Assembly (NCBI RefSeq): GCF_003336665.1
Contig: NZ_QPIJ01000003.1
Coordinates: 62,001-126,000, forward strand
Direction: 5' to 3'
Length of the DNA: 64,000 nucleotides
From: Vreelandella rituensis
GTDB taxonomy: Bacteria; Pseudomonadota; Gammaproteobacteria; Pseudomonadales; Halomonadaceae
A model generated the notes under the pieces. It was not told where the DNA came from. It made no database searches and saw nothing but the letters and a program-made list of their open reading frames with translations. Shown one piece after another: positions 7,409 to 17,035 of this stretch; position 1 is the first letter of the stretch; the number at the start of each line of letters is the position of its first letter. Made by a program: the position numbers and the translations under genes.

Positions 7409-8223
7409 CAGTGCCCTACTCCCGGCAAAAGTTGAAAACGATCGGCATCCTGCCAGGCGGGAAACTTCTCGCGAAATGTATCCAGAGCGTCCTTGTCCAG
7501 AGTGCCTGTCTCGATGAAACCAGTGTCGGCTGCGCGGTCAATCATGGTGTCTCCCTTGAAATCGACTAACATCGAGTCGCCGGCATAATGCATGCTCTTG
7601 GCATCCTCACCCACACGATTGACCCCAATCACATAGCACAGATTTTCCACCGCTCGGGCTTGTAGCAAGGTGCGCCATGGCTGACGCCGGGGAGCCGGCC
7701 AATTGGCGACACACAAGAGGGCATCATATTCAAACGCCTCATCGGCAGTGGGCTGCTGACGTAGCCATACCGGAAAGCGCAGGTCGTAACAGACGCTCAG
7801 CAAGAGCTTCATGCCCTTGAGTTCCACCACGCAACGCTCCTTGCCCATGCCATAGCGTTCATGTTCACCGGCCATACGAAATAGATGACGCTTATCGTAA
7901 TGCACGATGTCACCGTCCGGTGTGGCCCAGATCATCCGGTTGTAGTATTCGCCATTATCCTTGATCGCCACACTGCCGGTCATCACACAATCACGCTGCT
8001 GCGCCTGGTCACTCAGCCACGCCACACTAAGGCTTTCCTGCATCGGCTGAGCCATCTCACGCGAATTCATGGTGAAACCGGTTGCAAACATTTCCGGCAA
8101 CACAATCAGATCCGTTTCATGCCCATCCAGTTCGCCCAGTAGGGTCTCCAGGTGCTGATGATTAGCCTGTGGATCTTCCCAGCGCAGGTCGCATTGCACA
8201 AGGCTGGCTCTCAGCTTACTCAT
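7408..8223 (-). CDS. Omega-amidase / nitrilase superfamily (YafV/NIT2 type)
   Basis: 271 residues from ATG 8223, chosen for GAAGGAG about 9 nt upstream; the frame is open further up but would run into rarD. The Glu-Lys-Cys triad is visible: Glu in LPEMFATGF, Lys in HYDKRHLF, Cys in LSVCYDLRFPVW. Enzymes of this type hydrolyse alpha-ketoglutaramate or ketosuccinamate, clearing by-products of glutamine transamination in methionine salvage. The O-acetylhomoserine sulfhydrylase gene 3 kb away shares the methionine theme, though adjacency may be chance. It is coupled to rsuA downstream. Confidence 0.82.
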   Translation of the reverse strand: MSKLRASLVQCDLRWEDPQANHQHLETLLGELDGHETDLIVLPEMFATGFTMNSREMAQPMQESLSVAWLSDQAQQRDCVMTGSVAIKDNGEYYNRMIWATPDGDIVHYDKRHLFRMAGEHERYGMGKERCVVELKGMKLLLSVCYDLRFPVWLRQQPTADEAFEYDALLCVANWPAPRRQPWRTLLQARAVENLCYVIGVNRVGEDAKSMHYAGDSMLVDFKGDTMIDRAADTGFIETGTLDKDALDTFREKFPAWQDADRFQLLPGVGH

Positions 8224-8302
8224 CGATAATGCTCCTTCATCCGCTTTAATAATCTGGGGTTCATTATGTGCTAGATTAGCATTTTTCAACGATGAGGCCG
8301 TC

Positions 8303-9214
8303 ATGCTCCGCTCAAACAATGCTGATCCGGAAGCCGCCAAAGGCGTGGGGTTCGGGCTTGCCGCCTATGTCATGTGGGGCTGCTTTCCGCTTTTTTTCGC
8401 CTTGTTCGAGGGAGTGCCCGCTTATGAAATATTGATACATCGGATAATCTGGTCATGTCTTTTCCTAGTGGGCTTGATCACCCTGCTTGGACGCTGGGCG
8501 CCGGTTAGGCTGGCCTTGGCTGAGCCAAAACGCTTGGGGCGGGTATTGGGCTGCGCACTGCTTATTGCCCTTAACTGGGGATTGTATATTTATGCGGTGG
8601 AAACCAAACAGGTGTTGCAGGCCAGTCTGGGCTATTTTCTGACCCCCCTGGTAAATGTAGCGCTGGGCATGCTGGTGTTGCGTGAGTTCATGGCCCGGTT
8701 GCAACTGGTCGCCCTGGGGCTGGCGACGCTGGCGATTGCCATTCAATTCTTTCTGCTCGGGGAATTACCCTGGATCAGCCTGGCACTGGCGCTGTCCTTT
8801 GGCACTTACGGGCTGCTCAGAAAACAGATACCGCTGGACGGACTTTCCGGGTTGTTCGTGGAAACTCTCTTGCTGCTTCCGCTGGGCCTGTTGGCACTGA
8901 GCTGGCTCAGTCTGCAGGAGCTTTCGCACTTTGCCGATGAGCAATTCACCACCTTGCTGCTGATCGCCAGCGGTGTGATCACCGCCTTGCCCTTGATGGC
9001 ATTTGCCGGAGCGGCAAGACGCCTGCGCTTGGCCACTTTGGGGTTTCTGATGTACATCAACCCCAGCATTCAGTTTCTGATTGCCCTGTTGGTCTTTCAC
9101 GAACCTCTCTCGCCCATCCAGCTCACTACCTTTTTGCTGATCTGGACTGGGCTGGCAATGTACTCCTGGTCCGCCTGGCAATCACGCCCGAGCCGGGCGC
9201 TGGTCACTGATTAG
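8303..9214 (+). CDS. rarD: EamA/RarD family permease
   Basis: A 303-residue inner-membrane protein with about ten hydrophobic helices arranged as two EamA repeats. The opening GVGFGLAAYVMWGCFPLFF and the EILIHRIIWS motif are characteristic of RarD, a drug/metabolite-transporter superfamily member linked to chloramphenicol sensitivity in Pseudomonas; the natural substrate is unknown. It is transcribed divergently from the amidase gene, with about 80 bp between. Its last 33 bp overlap the 3' end of the chemoreceptor gene on the other strand. Confidence 0.9.
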   Translation: MLRSNNADPEAAKGVGFGLAAYVMWGCFPLFFALFEGVPAYEILIHRIIWSCLFLVGLITLLGRWAPVRLALAEPKRLGRVLGCALLIALNWGLYIYAVETKQVLQASLGYFLTPLVNVALGMLVLREFMARLQLVALGLATLAIAIQFFLLGELPWISLALALSFGTYGLLRKQIPLDGLSGLFVETLLLLPLGLLALSWLSLQELSHFADEQFTTLLLIASGVITALPLMAFAGAARRLRLATLGFLMYINPSIQFLIALLVFHEPLSPIQLTTFLLIWTGLAMYSWSAWQSRPSRALVTD

Positions 9215-10825
9215 TTGTGGAGAGCTGGTTTCAAGTTGAGCGATTGAGGCTTGCTCAGGTTGGTAGCCGATACGGAAACCTCCCCAATGCTTGCCATTGA
9301 CATATATCGGCACCGAAAGATCATGCATGATTTCCCCGGTATCGCGTTTATAGGTCTGCAGCAGCAAGGCGTTTTCATGCGCCCCACAACGGCTGCCGGT
9401 AGGGTCATCGAAAATGCGCTTGTTGCGGCAGAACTTCAGATCGTGCGCATAATCACCAGAGGGCGCCCTGCTTACCGCCTGGTTATGGGTGGGGACATAG
9501 CCGTTGCGGTCACAGGCAATGGCGTAGCCTACTTTCAGCGTCTTGAGCAGAGGCTCCTGAAGATCGGGTAAATGGCGATCGGTAAAAGAATCGAAGCCGG
9601 TCTTGTACTGGGGCGGGCTGGTGCCCGGAATCGGCTCATAGCGTGGTTCAAACAAGCTGGAAACCTGTAGCTCGCTTCTTTTCAAGGCGGTTTCAAACAG
9701 TTTACCCAGATGATCGGCGGTGGCCCTCGCGGCATGAAACACTTGCTGATGGCGCCCATCGAGTCGTTGTTGCGCCAGCTCGCTATCCACTCCTTCTGCG
9801 GCTTCCATCAAGGCCCTGGCCTGCTGTGCCAACTCATGCATATTACGATTGCCTTCGTCCACGTCGTCTTCCAGTTGACGCAGATTATCGGCTACCGTCT
9901 GGCTATGTTGGCGGGTATTGTCCATGGCATCCGCGACACTGGTGATTTCGCGATGCACCTGATCAAAATCTTCGGTGATACTGACCAGGCTACTCCCCAC
10001 ACTCTTGATACCATGCGAACGTTCATTGATACGCGCCATCAAATGCCCCATGGTATCAACCACGCTTTGGCCGCTCTGGTGCATGTCCTTGACCAGTTCA
10101 TCAACGCTCTGTGTCGCCGTGGAGGTCTTTAGCGCTAGGTTGCGTACCTCGCCCGCCACTACCGCAAAACCACGACCATGTTCCCCCGCCCGTGCCGCTT
10201 CGATAGAGGCGTTGAGCGAGAGCAGGTGCGTCTGTTCGGCAATGCCCTCGATCATCGAGGTCACGTTGCGCACCCGCTCTATCTTGTCATTGAGAGAATT
10301 GAGCATTTCCAGTGCCTGACCCGAGCGCTCGGCAATCTGCATCATTTCAGTGATGACTTCATCCAGTTCACTGCGATTATGATGACTGGCCTGGCGGGCA
10401 CTTTCCGCCAAGGAAGCCACTTGGGACGCGCTGGATGAGACCTGCACAATCGCGGTGTTGATCGCCGCCATGCTTGAAGAAGCCTCACGGGCCATGGCTT
10501 CCTGATGATCCAGCCGCTGATCCATCTTGTCGGCGTGAAACGACACTTCCGCCGATGCAATCGCGGTACTGCTCGCCCGGCTCATCAACCGATATGCCAT
10601 GGCCCGTAGTGAACGATAATCCTGCACCGGCCACAGCCACAGTCGGATACGTGCCAACCCATCCTTACTAGCGTAATAGACGTTCACCAATCCATTGAAT
10701 ACACAGAGCCCACCCCCCATTGCCGCCAATACCAAGCCGAGGTAAACCCACCCCCCTCCTTGATAAGCCAACAGCACGGATACGGCAAACAATCCCGTCG
10801 AAAACACTAGCGGCAATATACGCAT
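9182..10825 (-). CDS. Methyl-accepting chemotaxis protein without a large periplasmic domain
   Basis: 547 residues. Two closely spaced hydrophobic helices (about 4-22 and 26-50) leave almost no periplasmic loop. Then comes a long coiled coil with the conserved signalling tip EQTHLLSLNASIEAARAGEHGRGFAVVAGEV (about 197-226). After the signalling domain, residues of about 420-530 form a globular region containing VGYAIACDRNGYVPTHN and YVNGKHWGGFRIGY, similar to the cytoplasmic C-terminal sensor domains of some chemoreceptors. The input is therefore probably cytoplasmic or membrane-borne. No other chemotaxis gene lies nearby. The 3' end overlaps rarD tail to tail by 33 bp. Confidence 0.88.
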   Translation of the reverse strand: MRILPLVFSTGLFAVSVLLAYQGGGWVYLGLVLAAMGGGLCVFNGLVNVYYASKDGLARIRLWLWPVQDYRSLRAMAYRLMSRASSTAIASAEVSFHADKMDQRLDHQEAMAREASSSMAAINTAIVQVSSSASQVASLAESARQASHHNRSELDEVITEMMQIAERSGQALEMLNSLNDKIERVRNVTSMIEGIAEQTHLLSLNASIEAARAGEHGRGFAVVAGEVRNLALKTSTATQSVDELVKDMHQSGQSVVDTMGHLMARINERSHGIKSVGSSLVSITEDFDQVHREITSVADAMDNTRQHSQTVADNLRQLEDDVDEGNRNMHELAQQARALMEAAEGVDSELAQQRLDGRHQQVFHAARATADHLGKLFETALKRSELQVSSLFEPRYEPIPGTSPPQYKTGFDSFTDRHLPDLQEPLLKTLKVGYAIACDRNGYVPTHNQAVSRAPSGDYAHDLKFCRNKRIFDDPTGSRCGAHENALLLQTYKRDTGEIMHDLSVPIYVNGKHWGGFRIGYQPEQASIAQLETSSPQLISDQRPARA

Positions 10826-10962
10826 GGGCTGAGCTCTTTTTATTGAAATTGATGTAACGAGACAGTAGCGCTGAAAACGGCACCCACTGTCTCTTCCCCC
10901 ACCTCCCAGCTTAACGTGTTAAACGACTGAACGGACTAGCACTTTCGAGGGGTGCCGATGTC

Positions 10963-12234
10963 TCAGCCAATCGATGCAAGTGCTTGATCGATATCGGCTA
11001 GAATATCCTCGATATGCTCTATACCTATCGACAGCCGAACCATGTCCGCCGACACGCCTGCAGCCTTGAGCTCATCCGCATCGAGTTGACGGTGTGTTGT
11101 GGAAGCAGGAATCGAGGAGCAACTCTTGGCATCGCCGATGTTGACCAGACGCAGTATCAAACTCAAGGCATCATAGAAACGCTCACCGGCCTGTTGCCCG
11201 CCTTCAATGCCGAAACTAAGAATCCCAGAGGCATTGCCACCCATGTATTTCTGCGCCAAAGCGAAATCCTTATGGCTTTCGAGACCGGCATATTGCACCC
11301 AGGTAACCCGAGGATGCTGCTCCAGAAAGTTGGCGACTTTATGGGTGTTTTCACAAATACGCTCGATACGTAACGCCAGTGTTTCCAGGCCCTGCAGAAG
11401 GTTCCAAGCCGCCTGCGCAGAGAGTGCCGCACCCATGTTGCGAAGTGGCACCACTCGCGCACGGGCAATGAACGCCGCCTCGCCGACATCGCGGGTATAA
11501 CTTACTCCGTGATAGGACACATCCGGCTCGGTGAGTAGCGGGAAACGCGTTGCGTGCTCAGCCCAGGGGAATTTTCCGGAATCCACGATGACGCCACCCA
11601 CGGTCGTGCCGTGGCCGCCAATGTATTTGGTGGCCGAGTGCACCACGATATCCGCACCGTGCTCGATTGGCCGCCACAGAAACGGCGTGGCGGTGGTGTT
11701 ATCCACGATCACCGGAACACCATGGCGATGGGCCAATTCGGCAAGACGCTCGATATCGACGATACCACCCGAGGGATTTCCCACGCTTTCGCAATACACC
11801 GCCTTGGTGCGCTCATCGATAAGCGCTTCGATACCGGCAAAATCGTCTTTATCGGCGAAACGCACCTGAATGCCCTGGCGCGGCAAGGTATGCGCAAACA
11901 GATTATAGGTGCCGCCGTACAGCTCGCTGATCGAGACGATGTTGTCGCCGGCTTCGGCAATGGTCTGGATAGCGTAAGTGATCGCCGCCATTCCCGAGGC
12001 TACCGCCAAGCCGGCGATGCCACCTTCCAGGGCGGCAATACGCTGTTCTAGCACGGCGCAGGTGGGGTTCATGATGCGCGAATAGATATTGCCTTCGACC
12101 TTGAGATCGAAAAGATCAGCGGCATGTTGGGCGTTATCAAACGAAAAAGATGTCGTCTGATGAATAGGCACTGCCACGGCATGTTGATTATCAGGGACAT
12201 AACCATGATGTAGAGCAATGGTTTCAGGTTTCAT
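10963..12234 (-). CDS. metY: O-acetylhomoserine sulfhydrylase (aminocarboxypropyltransferase)
   Basis: A 423-residue PLP enzyme of the Cys/Met metabolism family. It starts MKPETIALHHGYVPDNQHAVAVP, has the cofactor region SATKYIGGHGTTVGG with the Schiff-base lysine, and carries the extra central insertion typical of MetY, as opposed to about 390 residues in MetB/MetC. It makes homocysteine from O-acetylhomoserine and sulfide. It is divergent from a SulP gene, so sulfate uptake and sulfide assimilation may share the 171-bp control region. I saw no SAM riboswitch in that leader. The 137 bp downstream (10826-10962) holds no gene. Confidence 0.92.
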   Translation of the reverse strand: MKPETIALHHGYVPDNQHAVAVPIHQTTSFSFDNAQHAADLFDLKVEGNIYSRIMNPTCAVLEQRIAALEGGIAGLAVASGMAAITYAIQTIAEAGDNIVSISELYGGTYNLFAHTLPRQGIQVRFADKDDFAGIEALIDERTKAVYCESVGNPSGGIVDIERLAELAHRHGVPVIVDNTTATPFLWRPIEHGADIVVHSATKYIGGHGTTVGGVIVDSGKFPWAEHATRFPLLTEPDVSYHGVSYTRDVGEAAFIARARVVPLRNMGAALSAQAAWNLLQGLETLALRIERICENTHKVANFLEQHPRVTWVQYAGLESHKDFALAQKYMGGNASGILSFGIEGGQQAGERFYDALSLILRLVNIGDAKSCSSIPASTTHRQLDADELKAAGVSADMVRLSIGIEHIEDILADIDQALASIG

Positions 12235-12353
12235 CGTGTATCCTTATGGCGATGTGATGGGGATGAAAGCGCATCCGCGTCTTCATTTGGTGCAATTGCA
12301 TCTGATGCTAACCAAGGCTCACCCTGGAAGCCAATATCGTTTAGTCTGACTAC

Positions 12354-12385
12354 TTTATCGTTCACCCTTTTTATCGTTCACCCTT
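12354..12385. repeat. Two tandem 16-bp repeats between metY and the SulP gene
   Basis: The unit TTTATCGTTCACCCTT occurs twice with no spacer (12354-12369 and 12370-12385), ending 20 bp before the SulP start. Tandem copies in a divergent promoter region could be protein-binding half-sites or a slippage product. Nothing in the sequence decides between these. Confidence 0.7.
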
Positions 12386-12405
12386 CCTAGCGCCATTAGA
12401 GGCTC

Positions 12406-14139
12406 ATGTTCAAACGCTACTTTCCCATACTCAGCTGGTTGCCTCACTATCATGGTCGTTTGCTTGGTGCCGACCTTCTGGCGGGCGTGATAGTGACCAT
12501 CATGGTGATTCCCCAGTCATTGGCCTATGCCCTGTTGGCGGGGTTGCCCGCCGTGGTAGGGCTTTATGCCAGTATCCTGCCGCAATTGTTGTACTGCGTG
12601 TTCGGTACCAGCCGTACCCTGGCCGTGGGCCCGGTGGCTATCATCGCCTTGATGACCGGCGCGGCGCTTTCGGGCGTCACCACACCGGGAACGCCCGATT
12701 ACCTGCAAGCGGCATTGATCCTGTCACTACTTTCCGGCGTCATGCTGATAGCCATGGGGCTTTTGCGCCTGGGGTTTTTCAGCAACTTTCTGAGCCATCC
12801 GGTGATTTCCGGCTTTCTCACGGCTTCAGGTATTCTTATTGCCACCAGCCAGCTGGGCAACCTGCTGGGCATCGAAAGTAGCGGTTTCACGCTCGTTGAA
12901 CGCCTGATCAGTCTCGTTCCCAACTTGCCGAGCCTGCATTGGCCGACGCTGGGAATTGGCTTCGGCACCCTCCTGTTTCTGGTGCTCATGCGCCGTCAAG
13001 GTAAGAAAACCCTGATGCGGCTGGGGCTTCGCAGCATGTTGGCCGACTTGATAGCCAAGGCCGGGCCGGTATTTGCCGTGGTTATCACTACTTTGCTGAC
13101 CTGGCATTTAGGACTCGCCGAGCATGGCGTCGCGGTAGTGGGCAGTATTCCCCAAGGGCTTCCGGCTCTTAGCCTGCCCTGGGATGCCGATACCTCCTTA
13201 TGGCGCGCCCTGTTGATTCCCGCCCTGCTGATAAGCCTGGTCGGGTTCGTGGAGTCGGTATCCATGGGGCAAATGCTGGCTGCCAAGCATCGCCAGCGAA
13301 TTTCTCCCAACCAGGAATTGATCGGCCTGGGGGGAGCGAATCTGGCGGCGGGTCTTTCCAGCGGCATGCCGGTTACCGGGGGTCTCTCGCGCACCGTGAT
13401 CAATTACGATGCCGGTGCAAAGACACCCGCCGCAGGCGCCTTTGCCGCATTAGGCATCGCGGTTGTGACCTTGTCGATGACCTCGCTGCTGTATTACCTC
13501 CCGATTGCGACCTTGGCAGCCACGATTACCGTTTCCATTCTGACGCTGGTGGATATTCCCATGCTGCGCCAGACGTGGCGTTATTCGCGTACCGATTTCT
13601 CCTCCATGGCGGTAACCATTGCTTTTACGCTGGTGGAAGGCGTCGAGATGGGCATCATTGCCGGGGTCATCCTCTCGATCGGGCTATTTCTATATCGTAC
13701 CAGCCGCCCCCACAGCGCCCTGGTGGGTCGAGTGCCGGATACCGAGCATTTTCGTAATGTGGTGCGCCATGAAGTGGAGACCGCTTCTCATCTAGCGCTT
13801 TTACGTATCGATGAAAGCCTGTATTTCGCCAATGCCCGCTACCTTGAAGACACCTTATACAATCTGATTGCCACTCGCCCGGAACTGGAGCATGTGGTGC
13901 TGATCTGCTCAGCGGTCAACCTGATTGACGCCTCCGCTCTGGAAAGTCTCGATGCAATCAATGCACATCTCAAGGACTCCGGCGTTACCCTGCATCTGGC
14001 GGAGATCAAAGGTCCCGTCATGGATCAGCTCAAACGCAGTGATTTTCTGGATGAATTGACCGGGCGGGTATTTCTAAGCACTTATGCCGCCTGGAGAGAG
14101 CTTGGGGAATATAGCCATAGTCACCCCCTTTCCAGTTAA
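12406..14139 (+). CDS. SulP family inorganic anion transporter, second copy, leading an Mla operon
   Basis: 577 residues, collinear with the SulP protein at 3173-4936 and clearly a paralogue (shared IPQSLAYA, GTSRTLAVGPVA, FLSHPVISGF and the STAS stretch NLIDASALESLDAIN). About 10-12 membrane helices are followed by a C-terminal STAS domain from about residue 430. Substrate is unknown; sulfate, bicarbonate and dicarboxylates are transported by relatives. The next gene starts 10 bp after the stop and encodes an MlaE-type permease, so SulP appears to be the first gene of a lipid-transport operon, an unusual pairing. Start ATG 12406. Confidence 0.9.
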   Translation: MFKRYFPILSWLPHYHGRLLGADLLAGVIVTIMVIPQSLAYALLAGLPAVVGLYASILPQLLYCVFGTSRTLAVGPVAIIALMTGAALSGVTTPGTPDYLQAALILSLLSGVMLIAMGLLRLGFFSNFLSHPVISGFLTASGILIATSQLGNLLGIESSGFTLVERLISLVPNLPSLHWPTLGIGFGTLLFLVLMRRQGKKTLMRLGLRSMLADLIAKAGPVFAVVITTLLTWHLGLAEHGVAVVGSIPQGLPALSLPWDADTSLWRALLIPALLISLVGFVESVSMGQMLAAKHRQRISPNQELIGLGGANLAAGLSSGMPVTGGLSRTVINYDAGAKTPAAGAFAALGIAVVTLSMTSLLYYLPIATLAATITVSILTLVDIPMLRQTWRYSRTDFSSMAVTIAFTLVEGVEMGIIAGVILSIGLFLYRTSRPHSALVGRVPDTEHFRNVVRHEVETASHLALLRIDESLYFANARYLEDTLYNLIATRPELEHVVLICSAVNLIDASALESLDAINAHLKDSGVTLHLAEIKGPVMDQLKRSDFLDELTGRVFLSTYAAWRELGEYSHSHPLSS

Positions 14140-14149
14140 GGAGTTGCCC

Positions 14150-15268
14150 ATGTCAACCCAATGGGTGGACTATCAGGAAGGTGAACTCGCCATTGAAGGC
14201 GAATGGACGCTTGCCCATTACTCACAGTTGAAAGCCGCCATTGCGAGCCTGCCGGCCCAGGCTGGGCAGGTGCATGAGGTCAACCTGGAAAATCTGCGGG
14301 CCATCGATACCGCCGGCGCCGCCTTGCTGGTCGAGTTACTGGGAGCCGAACGAGTCGGTGACGTTCATGCATGGGCACCGTCGCTTTCGGCAGAGCGCCA
14401 GGCCTTGTTGGCCCGGGTGGCCCAGGCCATGAGCATGTCCCTGGCGCCCAAACCAGTGTCCGAGTCTTGGTGGCACGCCATGCTGGCGATGCTCGGCCAG
14501 CAAGTCGAAGCCTTGTGGCACCAGCAGCTTCAATTGATGGGGTTTACCGGCCTGGTAGTCGCCACCTTCGCGCGGATCTTGTGGCATCCTCGCCGCTGGC
14601 GGATTACCGCCATCGTTGCGCATATTCAGCAAAGCGGCTTCAACGCCGTGCCCATCGTGGCGTTGTTGACGTTCATGGTGGGCGCCGTGGTGGCCTTTCT
14701 CGGCGCGACAGTGCTTCGCAATTTCGGCGCCACTATTTATACCATTGACCTGGTGGCATTTTCCTTTCTGCGCGAATTCGGCGTCCTCTTGGCGGCGATC
14801 TTGCTCGCCGGGCGCACCGCCAGTGCTTTCACTGCGCAACTCGGGTCAATGAAAGCCAACGAAGAAATCGACGCCCTGCGGACCCAGGGCCTCGATCCCA
14901 TTGAGCTGCTGGTACTGCCTCGCGTCATGGCGATGCTGATCACCTTGCCCTTGTTGACCTTTGTGGGGATGCTCAGCGGTCTGGCGGGCGGCGCGATGGT
15001 GGCCTCCTTGTCCCTGGATATTGCGTTATCCCAGTTTATCGGCACCCTGGAGCGTGATATTGCAGTCACGCATTTTTTGCTTGGACTCAGCAAGGCTCCG
15101 GTGTTTGCCTTTGTGATTGCGTTGATCGGTTGCCTGGAAGGGTTCAAGGTCAAGGGTAGCGCTCAGTCCGTGGGAGAACACACCACCTCAAGTGTCGTGC
15201 AGTCGATTTTCATGGTGATTCTTCTGGATGCGCTTGCCGCGTTATTTTTCATGGAAATGGGTTGGTGA
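14150..15268 (+). CDS. MlaE-type ABC permease with N-terminal STAS domain
   Basis: 372 residues from ATG 14150, with AAGGAG 6 nt before it. Residues 1-90 resemble a STAS/MlaB domain (VNLENLRAIDTAGAALLVELL). Residues of about 120-372 are the MlaE/YrbE permease with the conserved segments FLREFGVLLAAILLAGRTAS, LGSMKANEEIDALR and KGSAQSVGEHTTSSVV. In E. coli MlaB is a separate cytoplasmic STAS protein that regulates MlaF; here it appears fused to the permease. It probably moves phospholipids between inner membrane and an MCE ring. The TGA overlaps the next ATG. Confidence 0.88.
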   Translation: MSTQWVDYQEGELAIEGEWTLAHYSQLKAAIASLPAQAGQVHEVNLENLRAIDTAGAALLVELLGAERVGDVHAWAPSLSAERQALLARVAQAMSMSLAPKPVSESWWHAMLAMLGQQVEALWHQQLQLMGFTGLVVATFARILWHPRRWRITAIVAHIQQSGFNAVPIVALLTFMVGAVVAFLGATVLRNFGATIYTIDLVAFSFLREFGVLLAAILLAGRTASAFTAQLGSMKANEEIDALRTQGLDPIELLVLPRVMAMLITLPLLTFVGMLSGLAGGAMVASLSLDIALSQFIGTLERDIAVTHFLLGLSKAPVFAFVIALIGCLEGFKVKGSAQSVGEHTTSSVVQSIFMVILLDALAALFFMEMGW

Positions 15269-16086
15269 TGAGCGACAGGCAAACGAAGCATAAAACAGCG
15301 GATCAAGAGCCGGTGATAAGCGTCAGGGGACTGGTCAATCGCTTCGGCGACAATGTGGTTCACGACAACCTCAACCTGGATGTGCTGCCGGGAGAGATCC
15401 TGGGCATCGTCGGCGGCTCCGGCTCGGGCAAGTCCGTGTTGTTGCGCAGCATCGTGGGACTCAAGCGCCCGGATGAAGGCCGCGTGGAAGTGTTTGGCCA
15501 GGCTCTGGATTCACTGGATAGCCAGCAACGCAGCCAGATGGAGCGGCGCTTCGGCGTGCTCTTTCAGCGCGGCGCTTTATTCAGTTCATTGAACTTGCAG
15601 GAAAATATTGCCCTTCCCTTGATTGAGCATGCGCGACTTTCCCGCTCGGATGCCGAGTACCTGGCACGCGTCAAGCTTTCCCTGGTGGGTTTGCCGGCCA
15701 GCGCCGCCCTGCAGTCTCCCGAGTCGCTTTCGGGGGGCATGGTCAAGCGTGCCGCCTTGGCGCGAGCGCTGGCACTCGACCCGGATGTACTGTTTCTCGA
15801 TGAACCGACTGCCGGGCTGGACCCTATCAGTGCGGCGGCCTTCGATGAGCTATTGGTCACCCTGCGCGACGCCCTGCGCTTCAGTGTATTTCTGGTCACC
15901 CATGACCTGGATACACTCTATTCAAGCTGCGACCGGGTGGCGGTGATTTCGCAAAAGCGCGTGCTGGCAGCCGGCACCCTGGATGAGATAGCCGCCACCC
16001 AGGACGACTGGGTTCAGGCGTATTTTCATGGCCCTCGGGGTCGGGCCGCCCAGCAAGCCGCCAGCACTCACCACCTTCAGGAGTAG
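15268..16086 (+). CDS. MlaF-type ABC transporter ATPase
   Basis: 272 residues from ATG 15268, which overlaps the permease stop (TGATG). It has Walker A GGSGSGKS, signature LSGGMVKRAALARAL, Walker B DVLFLDEP and the His switch VFLVTHD. The GGMVKRAALARA wording is characteristic of MlaF/Ttg2A rather than of importer ATPases. With the preceding permease and following MCE protein it would power phospholipid movement across the envelope. Confidence 0.9.
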   Translation: MSDRQTKHKTADQEPVISVRGLVNRFGDNVVHDNLNLDVLPGEILGIVGGSGSGKSVLLRSIVGLKRPDEGRVEVFGQALDSLDSQQRSQMERRFGVLFQRGALFSSLNLQENIALPLIEHARLSRSDAEYLARVKLSLVGLPASAALQSPESLSGGMVKRAALARALALDPDVLFLDEPTAGLDPISAAAFDELLVTLRDALRFSVFLVTHDLDTLYSSCDRVAVISQKRVLAAGTLDEIAATQDDWVQAYFHGPRGRAAQQAASTHHLQE

Positions 16087-16093
16087 CCAGCCC

Positions 16094-17035
16094 ATGGAAA
16101 CCCGTGCGCATCATGTATTGATCGGATTCTTTACCCTGGCACTGGCGGGTGGCGCCTTGTTGTTTGCGCTCTGGATCAACCAGGCCGGCAGGCAACAGCA
16201 ATACCATGCGTACCGGGTCTTGTTCGAGCAAAGCGTGGGCGGCTTATCTACCGACAGCCAGGTCCAATACAATGGCATAGAAGTGGGTAACGTCACGGAA
16301 TTGAAGCTCAACCCCGACGACCCACGTCAGGTATTGGCCGATATTCGCGTCTACCAGGACACCCCTATCAAGGTAGATACGCGGGCACGCCTGGCGTTGG
16401 CCAGTGTGGCCGGCAATATGCGCATTCAGCTGTATGGTGGCCACCCGGAGAGCCCCTTGTTGCACCGTGAAGCAGACACTCATCCGCCGTTGATTCGCGC
16501 CGATCCCTCGCCCATCGCGGCTCTCTTCGATGAGGGCGGCGAAGCGCTTGGAAACATCAATGAAATCCTGAGCAACATCAACCAACTGTTTACCGACGAT
16601 AATGCCCAACGCGCCGAGGAAATAGTGGCTAACGTGGCTCAGATAACGCAAATCATCGCTTCCCAGCAAGAAGCGTTGGATACAAATATGGCGCTGTTTG
16701 GGGAGCTGACTCGAGAAGCGACCCAGACCCTGGCCGATATCAGCAAGCTTAGCCAGGCAACGACCCAGTTACTCGAGGACGATGGAGAACAAATGCTTCA
16801 AAGCGCCACGGATGCCAGCAACAACGTGGCGCAAGCCGCACAGCGCATCGAGCAGTTGGTCGAAAATAACGCCCAAGCCATCGAAATCGGATTGCAAGGC
16901 AGTCAAGACATAGCCCCCGCCCTGGATCAATTGCGCGAGACCCTTACCAACCTCAACCGACTTACGCGGCGTCTGAATGAAAACCCCACTGATTTTCTAC
17001 TCGGGCGCGATCGCGTAGAGGAGTTCAGCCCTTGA
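16094..17035 (+). CDS. MlaD/MCE-domain protein of the lipid transporter
   Basis: 313 residues from ATG 16094; a longer open frame upstream overlaps mlaF and has no reason to be used. It has one N-terminal transmembrane anchor (HVLIGFFTLALAGGALLFALWI), then the MCE domain (VGGLSTDSQVQYNGIEVGNV to VDTRARLALASVAG), then a long helical tail of about 150 residues rich in Gln and Asn, ending RLNENPTDFLLGR. The tail is longer than in E. coli MlaD (about 183 residues) and resembles MCE proteins whose helices form a tunnel or needle. It would carry lipids through the periplasm. Confidence 0.88.
   Translation: METRAHHVLIGFFTLALAGGALLFALWINQAGRQQQYHAYRVLFEQSVGGLSTDSQVQYNGIEVGNVTELKLNPDDPRQVLADIRVYQDTPIKVDTRARLALASVAGNMRIQLYGGHPESPLLHREADTHPPLIRADPSPIAALFDEGGEALGNINEILSNINQLFTDDNAQRAEEIVANVAQITQIIASQQEALDTNMALFGELTREATQTLADISKLSQATTQLLEDDGEQMLQSATDASNNVAQAAQRIEQLVENNAQAIEIGLQGSQDIAPALDQLRETLTNLNRLTRRLNENPTDFLLGRDRVEEFSP

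Noticed and set aside
12235..12405. Possible SAM riboswitch upstream of metY
   Set aside because: The leader has no recognisable SAM-I/II core; only a 16-bp tandem repeat stands out.
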